Shown: positions 41,755 to 51,072 of the stretch, in pieces
Layout of the letters: each line of letters begins with the position of its first letter
How positions within the stretch are numbered: position 1 is the first letter of the stretch
Source: Bacterioplanoides sp. SCSIO 12839
GTDB taxonomy: Bacteria; Pseudomonadota; Gammaproteobacteria; Pseudomonadales; Oceanobacteraceae
Direction of reading: 5' to 3'
Length of the DNA: 64,000 bases
Assembly: GCF_024397975.1 (NCBI RefSeq)
Contig: NZ_CP073745.1
Coordinates: forward strand, 2,134,501 to 2,198,500
The notes under the pieces: generated by a model
Databases searched by the model: none
The model's input: only the letters and a program-made list of their open reading frames with translations
Told to the model about the DNA's origin: nothing
Position numbers and translations under genes: made by a program

Positions 41755-43821
41755 CTATGGATAAACCTGACTATCGACACGGCGATGGCTCTGATACCAG
41801 TCTTTAAATTCCTGTTTGTTCGATAAAATGTGATCGCGGAATTTTGGATACGCCTGCAGCAGATCCACCCCGCTTTTTGGATGTTTCCAGCTGGTTGCCA
41901 TCTCCATCGCCCACGGCAGGTTATTGGCATTTTTGAAGAAGCGTTGCTGTTCCTGACTCGATGTATCGTCACCGGTCGCCAGCATGCCGGTATCCGCCTG
42001 CTCTGTTGGCTCCATATCCGCCAGATGCATTTCCCACTCACGGCCCGGGTTCGAGTTAAAGTACGAGCCGTGATAACGATTGGGCGTCGCAAAGATAAAC
42101 GGATCGTATAAGGTGCTGATGCTCGATGCGGATTGCAGTTCTGTGAATGGCAGGCGTAATTCAAATTCGAACTGAATATCGTCCATACATTGGCTGCTGG
42201 TGCGGTAAAAATCGCAATTGGTATCCACCAGCTGCCAGACATCATCGGTGATAATCGCAATCAGCTCATCACTGCCCTGCTCAATCGGATTGTCTTTATG
42301 AACGGGCTCACCACCGTCGATAATGTGGGTGAATTTCATCGCCTGAGTATCGACCGCTGAGGCCTGTACACCCGGCACCCGAATGGCAAAGCCATTGTGA
42401 TAACTGGCACCAATCGCCACCAGCTGGCCATGGAAATCGACCCGTCTTAACTGGCCTGCCTGCTCAACCGTCACAGTACGATAATGAAACACCACATCGT
42501 TCATATCGTAGTCACCTTCGTACGGCCATAAGTCTTCATAGGCGAGCGTGGTCCAGCCATCGGCCGATGGGTAGTAGCTGTAGCTCACGCCTTCATCGGT
42601 AACCACCACTTGATGATCTTCCACTTCACCGTCAGTAGCGCCACCTAACGGACCAATATCCTGCTGTGAACCGTAACGTAATCGGGCCCAGGTAACACCC
42701 GCTTCAGCATCGACCGGAACCTCTAACGAAATCACATTATTGCCCGCTTGCAGACGCTGGTTTTTAGCTATCTGTTCATCCTCAGCGGAAAATACGCCGT
42801 CCTGATTCCAATCGACCCAGGCTTGCAGATACGCCTCTTTAGACGCCGTAATGACCGTGGGAGAATCCAGACCTTTGACCAAACCAGTGACTAAACCCAG
42901 ACCATCGTTATTGTTGTTATCACCGGGCTGGTTAACCCCGAGGAAAAGCTCACCCTGGAATTCATGGCGTGGGCCATTAGAGTCGATGCTATTGCCATAA
43001 CTCTCCGGCGCATCGCCAAAATCGTATTGGGTAGAATCGTCGTCTGAGATTAATGCCGCCTGCACACAACGGGCGCCGTCATTTTGATTGGATGATGGCC
43101 CGTAAGCAAAGAACTCGGCGGATACATCATCACTGCCAGGATTGATTCGGAATATATGGCCGTCGCTATTACGTGAAATATACATATAGCCATCGGAGTC
43201 AAAATACGCCGCACCAAAAGTACCAGTGACACCGGTATTGCCAACAGCAGAAGCCGCGCCAGTATCAATATCAAACTGATGCAACACACCACTGCGATTA
43301 TCAATACCGTACAGGTAATTATTGGTTGGATGGAACGCAAAATCGGTTAACTGTACCCGTGCAGTGCGGGTAATGGTTTGTACTTCCAGATAATTATCGG
43401 CGGCGTCATCCAGGTTGACTTTGTACAGTCCAGAACCCGTACGGTAGAAGTAATAATGATGGTTATACACATCACCCACATAAAACGAGCCTGATGGCTG
43501 ATTAATCAGTGGTAATGTGGTTTCGTTGAAGTCTTTATCCAGGCGCATAAACTCCAGCGTGGTGGTGCTGAAGCCATAAAAATAACTTTCGCTCTGCCCC
43601 TGCTCGTTAAAATAATAATCAAATCCCAAACCATTGATATTGATATTGCGACCGCTGGCAACGGTGCCCGTTACCTGTTCGTAATTACCAGTGAGCAGGT
43701 TCACCTCATACACCACCAGAGGTTTTCGCTGAAACAAGTAAGCTTTGCTGGAACAAGTTTCAAAGGGTGTTGCCATCACAAAGGATGAACACAACAGCAT
43801 AAGCAATAAGTGATAACGCAT
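41755..43821 (-). CDS. LruC domain-containing secreted protein
   Basis: This 688-residue protein has a signal peptide (MRYHLLLMLLCSSFVMATPF). The N-terminal part is a beta-propeller-like DUF6923-type region (residues about 20-240, with FAFHPTNNYLYGID). A GEVED domain follows (YDFGDAPESYG through DGEVEDHQVVV), then the C-terminal LruC domain (YEDLWPYEGDYDMNDVVFHY, near residue 430). LruC proteins are leptospiral-type outer-surface proteins that occur widely in marine bacteria. Function is unknown. The start codon is 20 bp from the end of a MITE-like element, so its native promoter is replaced or displaced. Confidence 0.85.
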   Translation of the reverse strand: MRYHLLLMLLCSSFVMATPFETCSSKAYLFQRKPLVVYEVNLLTGNYEQVTGTVASGRNININGLGFDYYFNEQGQSESYFYGFSTTTLEFMRLDKDFNETTLPLINQPSGSFYVGDVYNHHYYFYRTGSGLYKVNLDDAADNYLEVQTITRTARVQLTDFAFHPTNNYLYGIDNRSGVLHQFDIDTGAASAVGNTGVTGTFGAAYFDSDGYMYISRNSDGHIFRINPGSDDVSAEFFAYGPSSNQNDGARCVQAALISDDDSTQYDFGDAPESYGNSIDSNGPRHEFQGELFLGVNQPGDNNNNDGLGLVTGLVKGLDSPTVITASKEAYLQAWVDWNQDGVFSAEDEQIAKNQRLQAGNNVISLEVPVDAEAGVTWARLRYGSQQDIGPLGGATDGEVEDHQVVVTDEGVSYSYYPSADGWTTLAYEDLWPYEGDYDMNDVVFHYRTVTVEQAGQLRRVDFHGQLVAIGASYHNGFAIRVPGVQASAVDTQAMKFTHIIDGGEPVHKDNPIEQGSDELIAIITDDVWQLVDTNCDFYRTSSQCMDDIQFEFELRLPFTELQSASSISTLYDPFIFATPNRYHGSYFNSNPGREWEMHLADMEPTEQADTGMLATGDDTSSQEQQRFFKNANNLPWAMEMATSWKHPKSGVDLLQAYPKFRDHILSNKQEFKDWYQSHRRVDSQVYP

Positions 43822-43840
43822 AATGGTTCTCCATCATCTA

Positions 43841-44103
43841 GGGCCTGTTAACACTATTTCGATCACGCTGTTATGACTGAAAATCTTTCAATCAAGGCGC
43901 GAAGAGTGTTGTTTAACTGGTTAAATGAATGATGAGCAACACAGAGTGAAGGATTTTCAGCCATAACCCGAAGGGCTGGCATCAGTTTTTCCCTGAGCTG
44001 TGTTATTCGTTACTTATTTAACTCGTTAAACGACGCTCCTCATGCCTTGCTCATAAAAAAACTGACTGCCAGCAGCAAAGATCTAAATAGTGTTAACAGG
44101 CCC
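43841..44103. mobile_element. Second 263-bp MITE-like element
   Basis: Perfect 19-bp terminal inverted repeats GGGCCTGTTAACACTATTT and AAATAGTGTTAACAGGCCC bound 263 bp with no plausible gene. The interior has smaller inverted repeats such as GTTTAAC/GTTAAAC and shares blocks with the element at 6543-6805, though the ends differ. I see no convincing target duplication (left flank TCTA, right flank AAAC). It sits immediately upstream of the LruC gene. Confidence 0.75.
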
Positions 44104-44187
44104 AAACAGTCATGAGTAATCAAAGACTGTTGAGCAATTCGGATACCAAAACATAAACCCTTGTTTTACATAAACTTTTTCAATACA

Positions 44188-44236
44188 TGCATTTGCAAAA
44201 TGCGATTTCTGAAAGCCATTTCGCAAATTGCAACGC
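44188..44236 (+). promoter_or_regulatory. Two TTGCAAA-type motifs before a small secreted protein
   Basis: The sites TGCATTTGCAAAATGCGA (44188-44205) and CGCAAATTGCAACGC (44222-44236) lie 97-145 bp upstream of the start codon at 44333. The second matches the galE-upstream site at 14 of 15 bases. Tandem arrangement suggests cooperative binding of a regulator. Confidence 0.5.
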
Positions 44237-44332
44237 ATCGCCATCCCTGCCCTGTCATCAAATTGCAATACTGTTAAGTAGCAGGCATAATCATTTGCAA
44301 TCAATTCCCATTTACAATCTTTGGATTTACCG

Positions 44333-44830
44333 ATGAAAACTTTTCCAATAAAAACATTGTTTACCACTGGCTTATTCGCTGTATCCATCAGCATCACCGC
44401 TCAGGCAGCCAATAATGATCTGGCGACCTATCAGCAACAAGCCAAAGGATTATTGGAAAAGCTCGAGGCGAAAAGTGAAGGGATTGAAGCAGCGTCCGCA
44501 CAGTTGGTTTCAACCAGCCTGCCCATCGTTAATCAGTTTATTGCCAAGTACCCTGAATGTACCGAATACCTGACAGCATTGAAGCAAGCTGCCGATAAGA
44601 TCCCAGCTCTTCCGTTAGCGGAAATTGAATCGGGCTACCACGCTGACGGTAAGTTACCAGAGCTTAAAAATGCTCAGTGTTACCACGCCAAAGATTTACT
44701 GGTTCACCCAGCTACGGTACAGGCCATGGCCAAGCTTGGTATTCAAACGGATGAACAATGGGAATCAGCCGAGCATGAGATTGAGGAAGTCATTGAGCAC
44801 TTTACTCAGGTTGAAGCAGCGATGAAGTAA
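44333..44830 (+). CDS. Small secreted hypothetical protein
   Basis: This 165-residue protein has a signal peptide (about residues 1-25, ending ITAQA). The mature region is mostly helical (LATYQQQAKGLLEKLEAKSE, then SAQLVSTSLPIVNQFIAKYP) and has two cysteines (in YPECTEY and NAQCYHA) that could form a disulfide. I recognise no family. The start at 44333 gives a proper signal peptide. The gene is preceded by two copies of the TTGCAAA-type motif and is monocistronic, convergent with the GGDEF gene. Confidence 0.7.
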   Translation: MKTFPIKTLFTTGLFAVSISITAQAANNDLATYQQQAKGLLEKLEAKSEGIEAASAQLVSTSLPIVNQFIAKYPECTEYLTALKQAADKIPALPLAEIESGYHADGKLPELKNAQCYHAKDLLVHPATVQAMAKLGIQTDEQWESAEHEIEEVIEHFTQVEAAMK

Positions 44831-44875
44831 TAAACTCATCGCTTACGTAAGATTATAAATACTGTGCAGCTCACT

Positions 44876-46690
44876 TTATGTCGAATGAATGACCGAGCTG
44901 CCAGTATGATCGCGGTACACAATACAATTACGGCCTGCGGCTTTTGCCTGATACAGGCTTTCATCAGCGGCTTTAAGAATCTCACTCTCTGCAGCCAGAG
45001 ACTCAGACCCAGTCTGTTCAAGACCAATACTGCAAGTCACCTGAAGCCCCTCGCCACCCCAGTGAACCCTCAGACTTTCAATGGAACTGCGGACCCGCTC
45101 TGCGATCTCCAATGCCGTATCCGTTGAAACATTCACCAACAACAAACAGAATTCTTCACCGCCATAACGGCAAGCAAGATCTCCGGAGTCTCGTACTACT
45201 TTATTGAGTGTTTCAGCCACTTTTTGTAAAACGATATCCCCTGCCTGATGCCCGTGGTTATCATTAAGGCGTTTGAAATGATCGATATCGATCATATAAA
45301 GGGATATGGAGCGATCAGAAAAAGCTGCCAGTTTCAGCTCTTTACCTAAGCGAGTATCAAATAACCGGCGGTTACCAATCCCCGTCAAAGCATCCGTCAT
45401 GGTTGCTTCTTTAAGCTTAAGATTGACTAATTCCAGCTCTGCTGTTCGTTCCTTCACCTTGTAGTCCAGCTCTAGGTTTGCCTGAACCTGCATATCCAGA
45501 ATTTTATCCTGGGCAGCCAGATGCAAACGACGCTCTGAATTAATACGTTCGGCCAAACTGAGAGCCAGTAGCAGCACTTCAAGAATGGCACCCACCTCAA
45601 TTGAGTGCTCAGTCATCATATTAATAGGTAGCCAGCCTAATTTCTGCATGGTGAATGAACAATAACCCACCATTAAAGCCAGCCACGCTAACAGGAAAAT
45701 AAAAACTTCCGTTGATCGACGCTGATATAAAACAAAAACGGTAATAGCAAGCATGAATAATGCAATCAATACCGCCAGGATGCTGATGACTTTCACCATC
45801 AGGGAGTATGAAAGCATGGCCCCACCCAACAAACACAGCCATCCAAGATACGAAAAACCCTTCATAACCCGGTACAGCACCGGATTATGGACACGCAAAC
45901 GCAGAACTGAGCAAGTGAATAGTGGTGCAGTAATCATCACACAGCACATAAACAGGATAATGCTGAACTGATGAAAACCCGGGGAATCTGGCCACAAAAA
46001 CTGATATGCCAGGCCATCAATACTGGCCATCAGGAAAACAAATGAAAGCAAATATAAAATGTAATAGAGATAACTTTTATCCCGCACAATCAAAAACAAA
46101 ATGGCGTTATAAAAAAACATCGACAACAGAACGGAGTAAAAGGCAACGGAAAGAATATTTTTAAAAATTTGTTGCTTCCAAAAACCACCTTCCGAATAAA
46201 GGGCCAGGGGCAGTTGTACAGAACTGTCTGTTTTCACATGTATATAGAGCTGGTATTCATTCCCCTGATCAAGCTCAAGCGGAAACAAAAAGTTAGGGTA
46301 CTGAACCGGTCGCTGTTCAAATGTCAGGTAGTCGCCGGTGTGAAATGTGTTTTTGAGAGTACCATTCTCATACAAATAAACACTTAAACGATCCAGCAGA
46401 GGGTATCCAATCTCCAGCAATGAGGATGGGTCAGTGATCGTTCCGGGAGAGACTTGTGCACGAAACCAATGATCGCTCGGATCAAAGCCAAAATTTGCAG
46501 CCTGAAGATCAATTGAGCGCCATTCAGAATTTTCTTTCTGGCGCACATCTTCCAGATTAAGTCCTTGTTCGTCACGCAGATATTCAACCTGAGTTAAACG
46601 TTCGAACACTCCTAATAGCTCGTCATTCGCAAACGCCACTGGGCACAGGCAACAACATAATAGCAATGTCATCCGCAGAAAAAGGATCAT
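44876..46690 (-). CDS. 7TM-DISM diguanylate cyclase
   Basis: This 604-residue protein has a signal peptide, a periplasmic 7TMR-DISMED2-type beta domain (about residues 25-170, with DEQGLNLEDVRQKENSEWR), seven membrane helices (about 180-385), a coiled coil and a C-terminal GGDEF domain with intact GGEEF. It would make c-di-GMP in response to a periplasmic ligand. The residues four places before the conserved cyclase strand are DSGD rather than RxxD, so the product-inhibition I-site is not canonical. I use the ATG at 46690; a GTG at 46699 is an alternative. Confidence 0.9.
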   Translation of the reverse strand: MILFLRMTLLLCCCLCPVAFANDELLGVFERLTQVEYLRDEQGLNLEDVRQKENSEWRSIDLQAANFGFDPSDHWFRAQVSPGTITDPSSLLEIGYPLLDRLSVYLYENGTLKNTFHTGDYLTFEQRPVQYPNFLFPLELDQGNEYQLYIHVKTDSSVQLPLALYSEGGFWKQQIFKNILSVAFYSVLLSMFFYNAILFLIVRDKSYLYYILYLLSFVFLMASIDGLAYQFLWPDSPGFHQFSIILFMCCVMITAPLFTCSVLRLRVHNPVLYRVMKGFSYLGWLCLLGGAMLSYSLMVKVISILAVLIALFMLAITVFVLYQRRSTEVFIFLLAWLALMVGYCSFTMQKLGWLPINMMTEHSIEVGAILEVLLLALSLAERINSERRLHLAAQDKILDMQVQANLELDYKVKERTAELELVNLKLKEATMTDALTGIGNRRLFDTRLGKELKLAAFSDRSISLYMIDIDHFKRLNDNHGHQAGDIVLQKVAETLNKVVRDSGDLACRYGGEEFCLLLVNVSTDTALEIAERVRSSIESLRVHWGGEGLQVTCSIGLEQTGSESLAAESEILKAADESLYQAKAAGRNCIVYRDHTGSSVIHST

Positions 46691-46754
46691 GTACGGCACT
46701 CAAACAAATCTGATTTAAGTATAGGCGCTATCAAGCCAGAGTGTGTGCGTGATC

Positions 46755-46788
46755 TCAATAAAAATCCCCGATATTGCTACCGGGGATT
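46755..46788 (-). terminator. Terminator of cysS
   Basis: On the minus strand AATCCCCG and CGGGGATT pair around a ten-base loop and are followed by TTTTTATTG. It lies 67 bp after the cysS stop codon. Confidence 0.8.
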
Positions 46789-46854
46789 GGTTGGTCAAGC
46801 AGAGGCCGGACAAGGAGGGATCTGACCAGAGGAAAATAAGCCTGACTGGAGAGT

Positions 46855-48228
46855 TTACGCCTTAGACCAGCTAGTCCCTTCCGGCCCATCTTTTAATACG
46901 ATGCCTTTGGCAGCCAGCTCATCACGAACCTGATCCGCAGTGCCCCAGTCTTTATTAGCTTTGGCGTCAGCACGTTTTTCGATCATTTGCTGAATCCAGC
47001 TTTCTTCGCTGTCATCAACATCGCCTTTAAAGAAGGCTTCCGGATCAGTTTGTAACGTACCTAATACATCACCCAGTTTTTTCAGCAAGGCAGCCAACTG
47101 GTTCTTTTCATCACCTTCAGCTTTATTGATGGCTGTCACCAGCTCAAACAATACGGAGATTGCTTGTGGCGTATTAAAGTCGTCATCCATGGCCGCTTCA
47201 AAACGCTGCGCATAGTCAGTGCCTGTCGGTGCTTCTACTGAAGGGTCAGCCGATTGCAGTGCGGTATAAAAACGCTCCAATTTTTGCTGAGCTTCTTTTA
47301 AGCCTTCTTGCGAGTAGTTAATCTCACTGCGGTATTGGCTCGACAACAGGAAGAAACGCAACACTTCCGCATCGTATTCTTTTAATACGTCACGAATGGT
47401 GAAGAAGTTGTTTAATGACTTAGACATCTTCTCGCCATCAATACGCAGAGCACCAGCGTGCATCCAGGTGTTGGCGTAGTTTTCACCGGTCGCTGCTTCA
47501 CTCTGGGCAATTTCGTTTTCATGGTGCGGGAATTTAAGGTCCGGACCACCACCATGAATATCGAAATTGTTACCTAAGCAACAGGTCGACATAGCAGAAC
47601 ATTCGATGTGCCAGCCCGGACGACCTTCGCCCCACGGAGATGTCCAAGACGGTTCGCCCGGCTTGGCGGATTTCCATAACACGAAGTCCAGCGGATCTTC
47701 TTTTTCATCGGCGACATCAACACGTGCGCCGCTCTCCAGCTCTTCTAAGATTTTGCCAGACAGTTTGCCGTAGCCATCAAATTTGCGAACACGATAATAC
47801 ACATCACCATTCGAGGCGGCATAAGCAAAACCTTTGTCGATCAGGGTTTGCACCATCGCCAGAATGCCATCAATGTGTTCGGTGGCTTTGGGTTCTGAGT
47901 TTGGCGCAATCACACCTAACTTAGTGAAGTCTTCGTTCATGGCATCAACCATACGATCCACCAGCACATTAAATGGCTCGCCGTTTTCATTCGCACGGTT
48001 AATAATTTTGTCGTCGATGTCGGTGATATTACGGATGTAATTCACCTCATAACCTTTGTGGCGCAGGTAACGCACGATCACATCGAACGCCACCATCACC
48101 CGACCATGACCCATATGACAGTAGTCGTAGACGGTCATGCCACACACGTACATGCCCACCTTGCCATCAACCAGAGGTTTAAATGCTTCTTTCTGACGCG
48201 TCAGCGTGTTGTAGATGGTTAAAGCCAT
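46855..48228 (-). CDS. cysS: Cysteinyl-tRNA synthetase
   Basis: This 457-residue class I synthetase charges tRNA-Cys. The HIGH-type motif is CHMGHGRVMVAFDV, the KMSKS motif is KMSKSLNNFF, and zinc-binding Cys and His residues are at YVCGMTVYDYCHMG and WHIECSAMS. Length is normal for the family. The C-terminal DALR-like part is present. It follows glnS on the same strand with a nested-hairpin repeat in the 188-bp gap, and ends before a clear terminator. Confidence 0.97.
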   Translation of the reverse strand: MALTIYNTLTRQKEAFKPLVDGKVGMYVCGMTVYDYCHMGHGRVMVAFDVIVRYLRHKGYEVNYIRNITDIDDKIINRANENGEPFNVLVDRMVDAMNEDFTKLGVIAPNSEPKATEHIDGILAMVQTLIDKGFAYAASNGDVYYRVRKFDGYGKLSGKILEELESGARVDVADEKEDPLDFVLWKSAKPGEPSWTSPWGEGRPGWHIECSAMSTCCLGNNFDIHGGGPDLKFPHHENEIAQSEAATGENYANTWMHAGALRIDGEKMSKSLNNFFTIRDVLKEYDAEVLRFFLLSSQYRSEINYSQEGLKEAQQKLERFYTALQSADPSVEAPTGTDYAQRFEAAMDDDFNTPQAISVLFELVTAINKAEGDEKNQLAALLKKLGDVLGTLQTDPEAFFKGDVDDSEESWIQQMIEKRADAKANKDWGTADQVRDELAAKGIVLKDGPEGTSWSKA

Positions 48229-48286
48229 AGTCTTTTATTTGCTCGTCTAACTGTATTTATGTGTGTAATTCAGCAATATTCTTCCG

Positions 48287-48377
48287 CTGTTTTTATGAGC
48301 AGCAGCATGAGCAGCATGGATGCTGCATTCGTGCGGCAGGGCCAGGGATGGCCCTTCGGCACGACGGTTAAAAACAG
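48287..48377 (+). repeat. Nested GGA-hairpin repeat, copy B
   Basis: An outer stem CTGTTTTTA/TAAAAACAG (48287-48295, 48369-48377) encloses hairpin GCAGCATGGATGCTGC (48311-48326) and hairpin GGGCCAGGGATGGCCC (48339-48354), the latter on a further stem CGTGC/GCACG. The GGA loops lie on the plus strand, although glnS and cysS run on the minus strand. Confidence 0.7.
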
Positions 48378-48416
48378 GGGTAGAAGGTTGTTTTAACGTT
48401 AAATAAGATTGCTCTG

Positions 48417-50165
48417 TTATTGCGTTAAAGACTTATCTTCACGCAAACCAATGGTCAGGTTGAACACGGGTTTTTCCGGCGAGTGATCATAACGATCCGC
48501 CACGTAATAACCTTCACGCTCAAACTGGAAGTTTGATTCCGGTGCTACATCAGCCAGCGCAGGTTCGATAAAGGCCGTGGTAATTTGCAGAGAGTCTTTA
48601 TTAACGTGATCCATAAAGTCACCCTCTTCTTTTTCCGGCGTCGCGCTGGTAAAAAGACGTGAATACACACGCAACTCTGCTTCTTTGCTGTGTGTTGCCG
48701 ATACCCAGTGAACCACACCTTTTGGCTTGTCACCGTCTTCCGGATCCAGACCCAGTGTGTTTTCAATCAGTTTGGCGCGCACCAGAACCACGTTGTCTTG
48801 TTCGTCTTTTTCGTAGCCAGTTGCTTCCAGCACATAAGAATGACGCAGACGAATACGCTTGCCCGGAGTGAACTTTTTCTTAAATTTCTTGCTGTATTCT
48901 TCTTTAAAGTCATCCTGATCGATATACAACTCACGGGTGAACGGCATCTCACGAGTGCCTAAATCCAGCTCGTGATGGTATTCCGCCGACAGCATTTCCA
49001 GATGATCTTCCGGCAGATTTTCGATCACAACTTTTAACGGCTTGATCACCGCCATACCTCGCGGGGCATTATTGTTCAGATCAGTACGCAGTGCGTGCTC
49101 CAGCATGGCGACATCAACCATACCGTCAGAGCGGCTGACACCAATCATATCGCAGAAGTTTCGGATTGAAGCCGGTGTAAAACCACGGCGACGCATGCCA
49201 GAAATGGTGGTCATACGAGGGTCATCCCAGCCAGCAACCACTTCTTCATCCACCAGGCGCTTCAGCTTACGCTTGGACGTTACCGTGTAGTTCAGATTCA
49301 GACGACCAAACTCGTACTGAGTTGGCTTAGCCGGAACTGGAAGATTGTTGATGTACCAATCGTACAGCGGTTTGTGATCTTCAAATTCCAGCGTACACAC
49401 CGAATGAGTGATGTGTTCGATGGCATCCGACTGACCGTGGGTGAAATCGTACATCGGGTAGATGCACCACTTGTCACCGGTCTGATGATGCTCAACATGA
49501 CGCACGCGATACATAATCGGATCACGCATATTCATATTTGGCGACTGCATATCGATCTTGGCACGCAGAACGGCTTTGCCGTCTTCGTATTCGCCAGCAC
49601 GCATTTTTTCGAATTCAGCCAGGTTTTCTTCAACGCTGCGCTCGCGGTACGGGCTGTTTTTGCCCGGACGGTTAAAGTCACCTTTGTATTCGTCCGCTTC
49701 TTCTGGCGTCAGGTTACAAACGTAAGCATTGCCGGCTTTGATCGCTTCGACCGCATAGTCGTACAAGGTATCGAAGTAATCTGAGGAATAACGGATATCA
49801 CCAGCCCACTTAAAGCCCAACCAGCTGACGTCTTCTTTAATCGCGTCGATAAATTCCTGGCTTTCTTTCTCTGGGTTAGTGTCATCAAAACGCAGGTTAC
49901 ACTCACCCTGAAACTGCTCCGCCAGACCAAAGTTCAGGCAAATCGACTTCGCGTGGCCTACGTGCAGGTAACCGTTAGGCTCAGGCGGGAAACGGGTAAT
50001 CACTTTGTCGATTTTGCCGCTGTTCAGATCTTCCTGAACAATCTTGGCGACAAAATTGTTGCTTACCGGATTTGTTTCCGCTTCATTCGTTGGAGTGTTA
50101 TTGCCGTTGTCAGCAGCATTTGTGACACTGCCGTTATCAGCATTGGTGGCGTTGGTATCAGTCAT
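48417..50165 (-). CDS. glnS: Glutaminyl-tRNA synthetase
   Basis: This 582-residue class I synthetase charges tRNA-Gln. The HIGH-type motif is NGYLHVGHAKSICLNF and the KMSKS equivalent is VTSKRKLKRLV. The GlnRS-specific segments FPPEPNGYL and FDDTNPEKE are present. The first about 37 residues form an Asn/Thr-rich low-complexity extension (MTDTNATNADNGSVTNAA). I start at the ATG at 50165; a longer frame to 50240 is unlikely. The gene is divergent from ppiB. Confidence 0.96.
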   Translation of the reverse strand: MTDTNATNADNGSVTNAADNGNNTPTNEAETNPVSNNFVAKIVQEDLNSGKIDKVITRFPPEPNGYLHVGHAKSICLNFGLAEQFQGECNLRFDDTNPEKESQEFIDAIKEDVSWLGFKWAGDIRYSSDYFDTLYDYAVEAIKAGNAYVCNLTPEEADEYKGDFNRPGKNSPYRERSVEENLAEFEKMRAGEYEDGKAVLRAKIDMQSPNMNMRDPIMYRVRHVEHHQTGDKWCIYPMYDFTHGQSDAIEHITHSVCTLEFEDHKPLYDWYINNLPVPAKPTQYEFGRLNLNYTVTSKRKLKRLVDEEVVAGWDDPRMTTISGMRRRGFTPASIRNFCDMIGVSRSDGMVDVAMLEHALRTDLNNNAPRGMAVIKPLKVVIENLPEDHLEMLSAEYHHELDLGTREMPFTRELYIDQDDFKEEYSKKFKKKFTPGKRIRLRHSYVLEATGYEKDEQDNVVLVRAKLIENTLGLDPEDGDKPKGVVHWVSATHSKEAELRVYSRLFTSATPEKEEGDFMDHVNKDSLQITTAFIEPALADVAPESNFQFEREGYYVADRYDHSPEKPVFNLTIGLREDKSLTQ

Positions 50166-50325
50166 AACCGTCCGTTTTTTGTACAAACTCATTGGCAAAG
50201 CTTGAAAAGCTTGGCCTGAAACACAATATCGACCTTTCATCTTGGCTGTAAGGCCGGAAAAAAGGCGCTATTATACGCCCTCACTCCCCTTTAGGGATAC
50301 ACGAATTCACACTCAGAGGCTCAAT

Positions 50326-50817
50326 ATGATCCTGATGAAAACCAATTTTGGTGACATTAAAATCGAACTCAACCACGAGAAAGCACCAAAAACCGCCGAA
50401 AACTTCGAAAACTACGTGAAAGAAGGCTTCTACAACGGCGTTATCTTCCACCGTGTAATCGACGGTTTTATGATTCAGGGCGGCGGTTTTGAGCCGGGCA
50501 TGACTCAAAAAAGCACCAACGCTTCCATTGAAAACGAAGCAGACAATGGCTTAGAGAACAAAGCAGGTACTCTGGCGATGGCCCGCACCATGGATCCACA
50601 CTCCGCGTCTGCTCAGTTTTTCATCAATGTTGCTGATAACGCTTTCCTGAACCACACCAGCAAATCCACCGAAGGTTGGGGCTACTGCGTGTTTGGTGAA
50701 GTGGTTGAAGGTATGGATGTGGTTAACCGCATCAAGGCGGTACGCACGACCATGGCAATGGGCCACCAGGACGTTCCGGTTGAAGATGTCATCATTGAGA
50801 GCGCTGAGGTTCTGTAA
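50326..50817 (+). CDS. ppiB: Cyclophilin-type peptidyl-prolyl isomerase B
   Basis: This 163-residue cytoplasmic cyclophilin catalyses cis-trans isomerisation of prolyl bonds. The active-site segments are [31 protein letters not shown] and the tryptophan-bearing [10 protein letters not shown]. No signal peptide is present. The start at 50326 has an AGAGGC site; a longer upstream reading overlaps the glnS leader. lpxH follows on the same strand after a 255-bp gap containing repeat copy C. Confidence 0.95.
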   Translation: MILMKTNFGDIKIELNHEKAPKTAENFENYVKEGFYNGVIFHRVIDGFMIQGGGFEPGMTQKSTNASIENEADNGLENKAGTLAMARTMDPHSASAQFFINVADNAFLNHTSKSTEGWGYCVFGEVVEGMDVVNRIKAVRTTMAMGHQDVPVEDVIIESAEVL

Positions 50818-50844
50818 TCCCCTCCTCGCAGGTTTTTAATTTGC

Positions 50845-51023
50845 TTGGAAGGCCATTTTCAAATAAGGGAATAGGCAAAGCAGGCAACAGGACGTTGCCG
50901 CCGGATCAGTTTAGGGACAAAATTGCAGGAGCTAATTTTGCACTGCAAAGCAGCCCATAGGGCATGCTACATGGATGTAGCTTGTGCTTTTGCCTTGATC
51001 CGGCGAATGAAAATACCTTCCAA
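50845..51023 (+). repeat. Nested GGA-hairpin repeat, copy C (extended)
   Basis: The outer stem pairs TTGGAAGG and ATTTTCA (50845-50861) with TGAAAAT and CCTTCCAA (51008-51023). Inside are GGCAACAGGACGTTGCC (50883-50899), a stem GCCGGATCA/TGATCCGGC (50900-50908, 50996-51004), the hairpin CAAAATT/AATTTTG, the hairpin GCCCATAGGGC, and GCTACATGGATGTAGC (50966-50981). It is the longest copy in the window. It lies between ppiB and lpxH on their coding strand. Confidence 0.7.
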
Positions 51024-51072
51024 TGCAAATGATCACCCTTCTTAAATCCTTCCCAGCACAGAAAAATTAAAA

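Larger units (their letters stand above)
43822..44332. other. Intergenic region with MITE-like element and motif sites
   Basis: This 511-bp gap between divergent genes holds no gene. It contains the 263-bp inverted-repeat element (43841-44103) and two TTGCAAA-type motifs (44188-44205 and 44222-44236) upstream of the small secreted protein gene. Confidence 0.7.
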
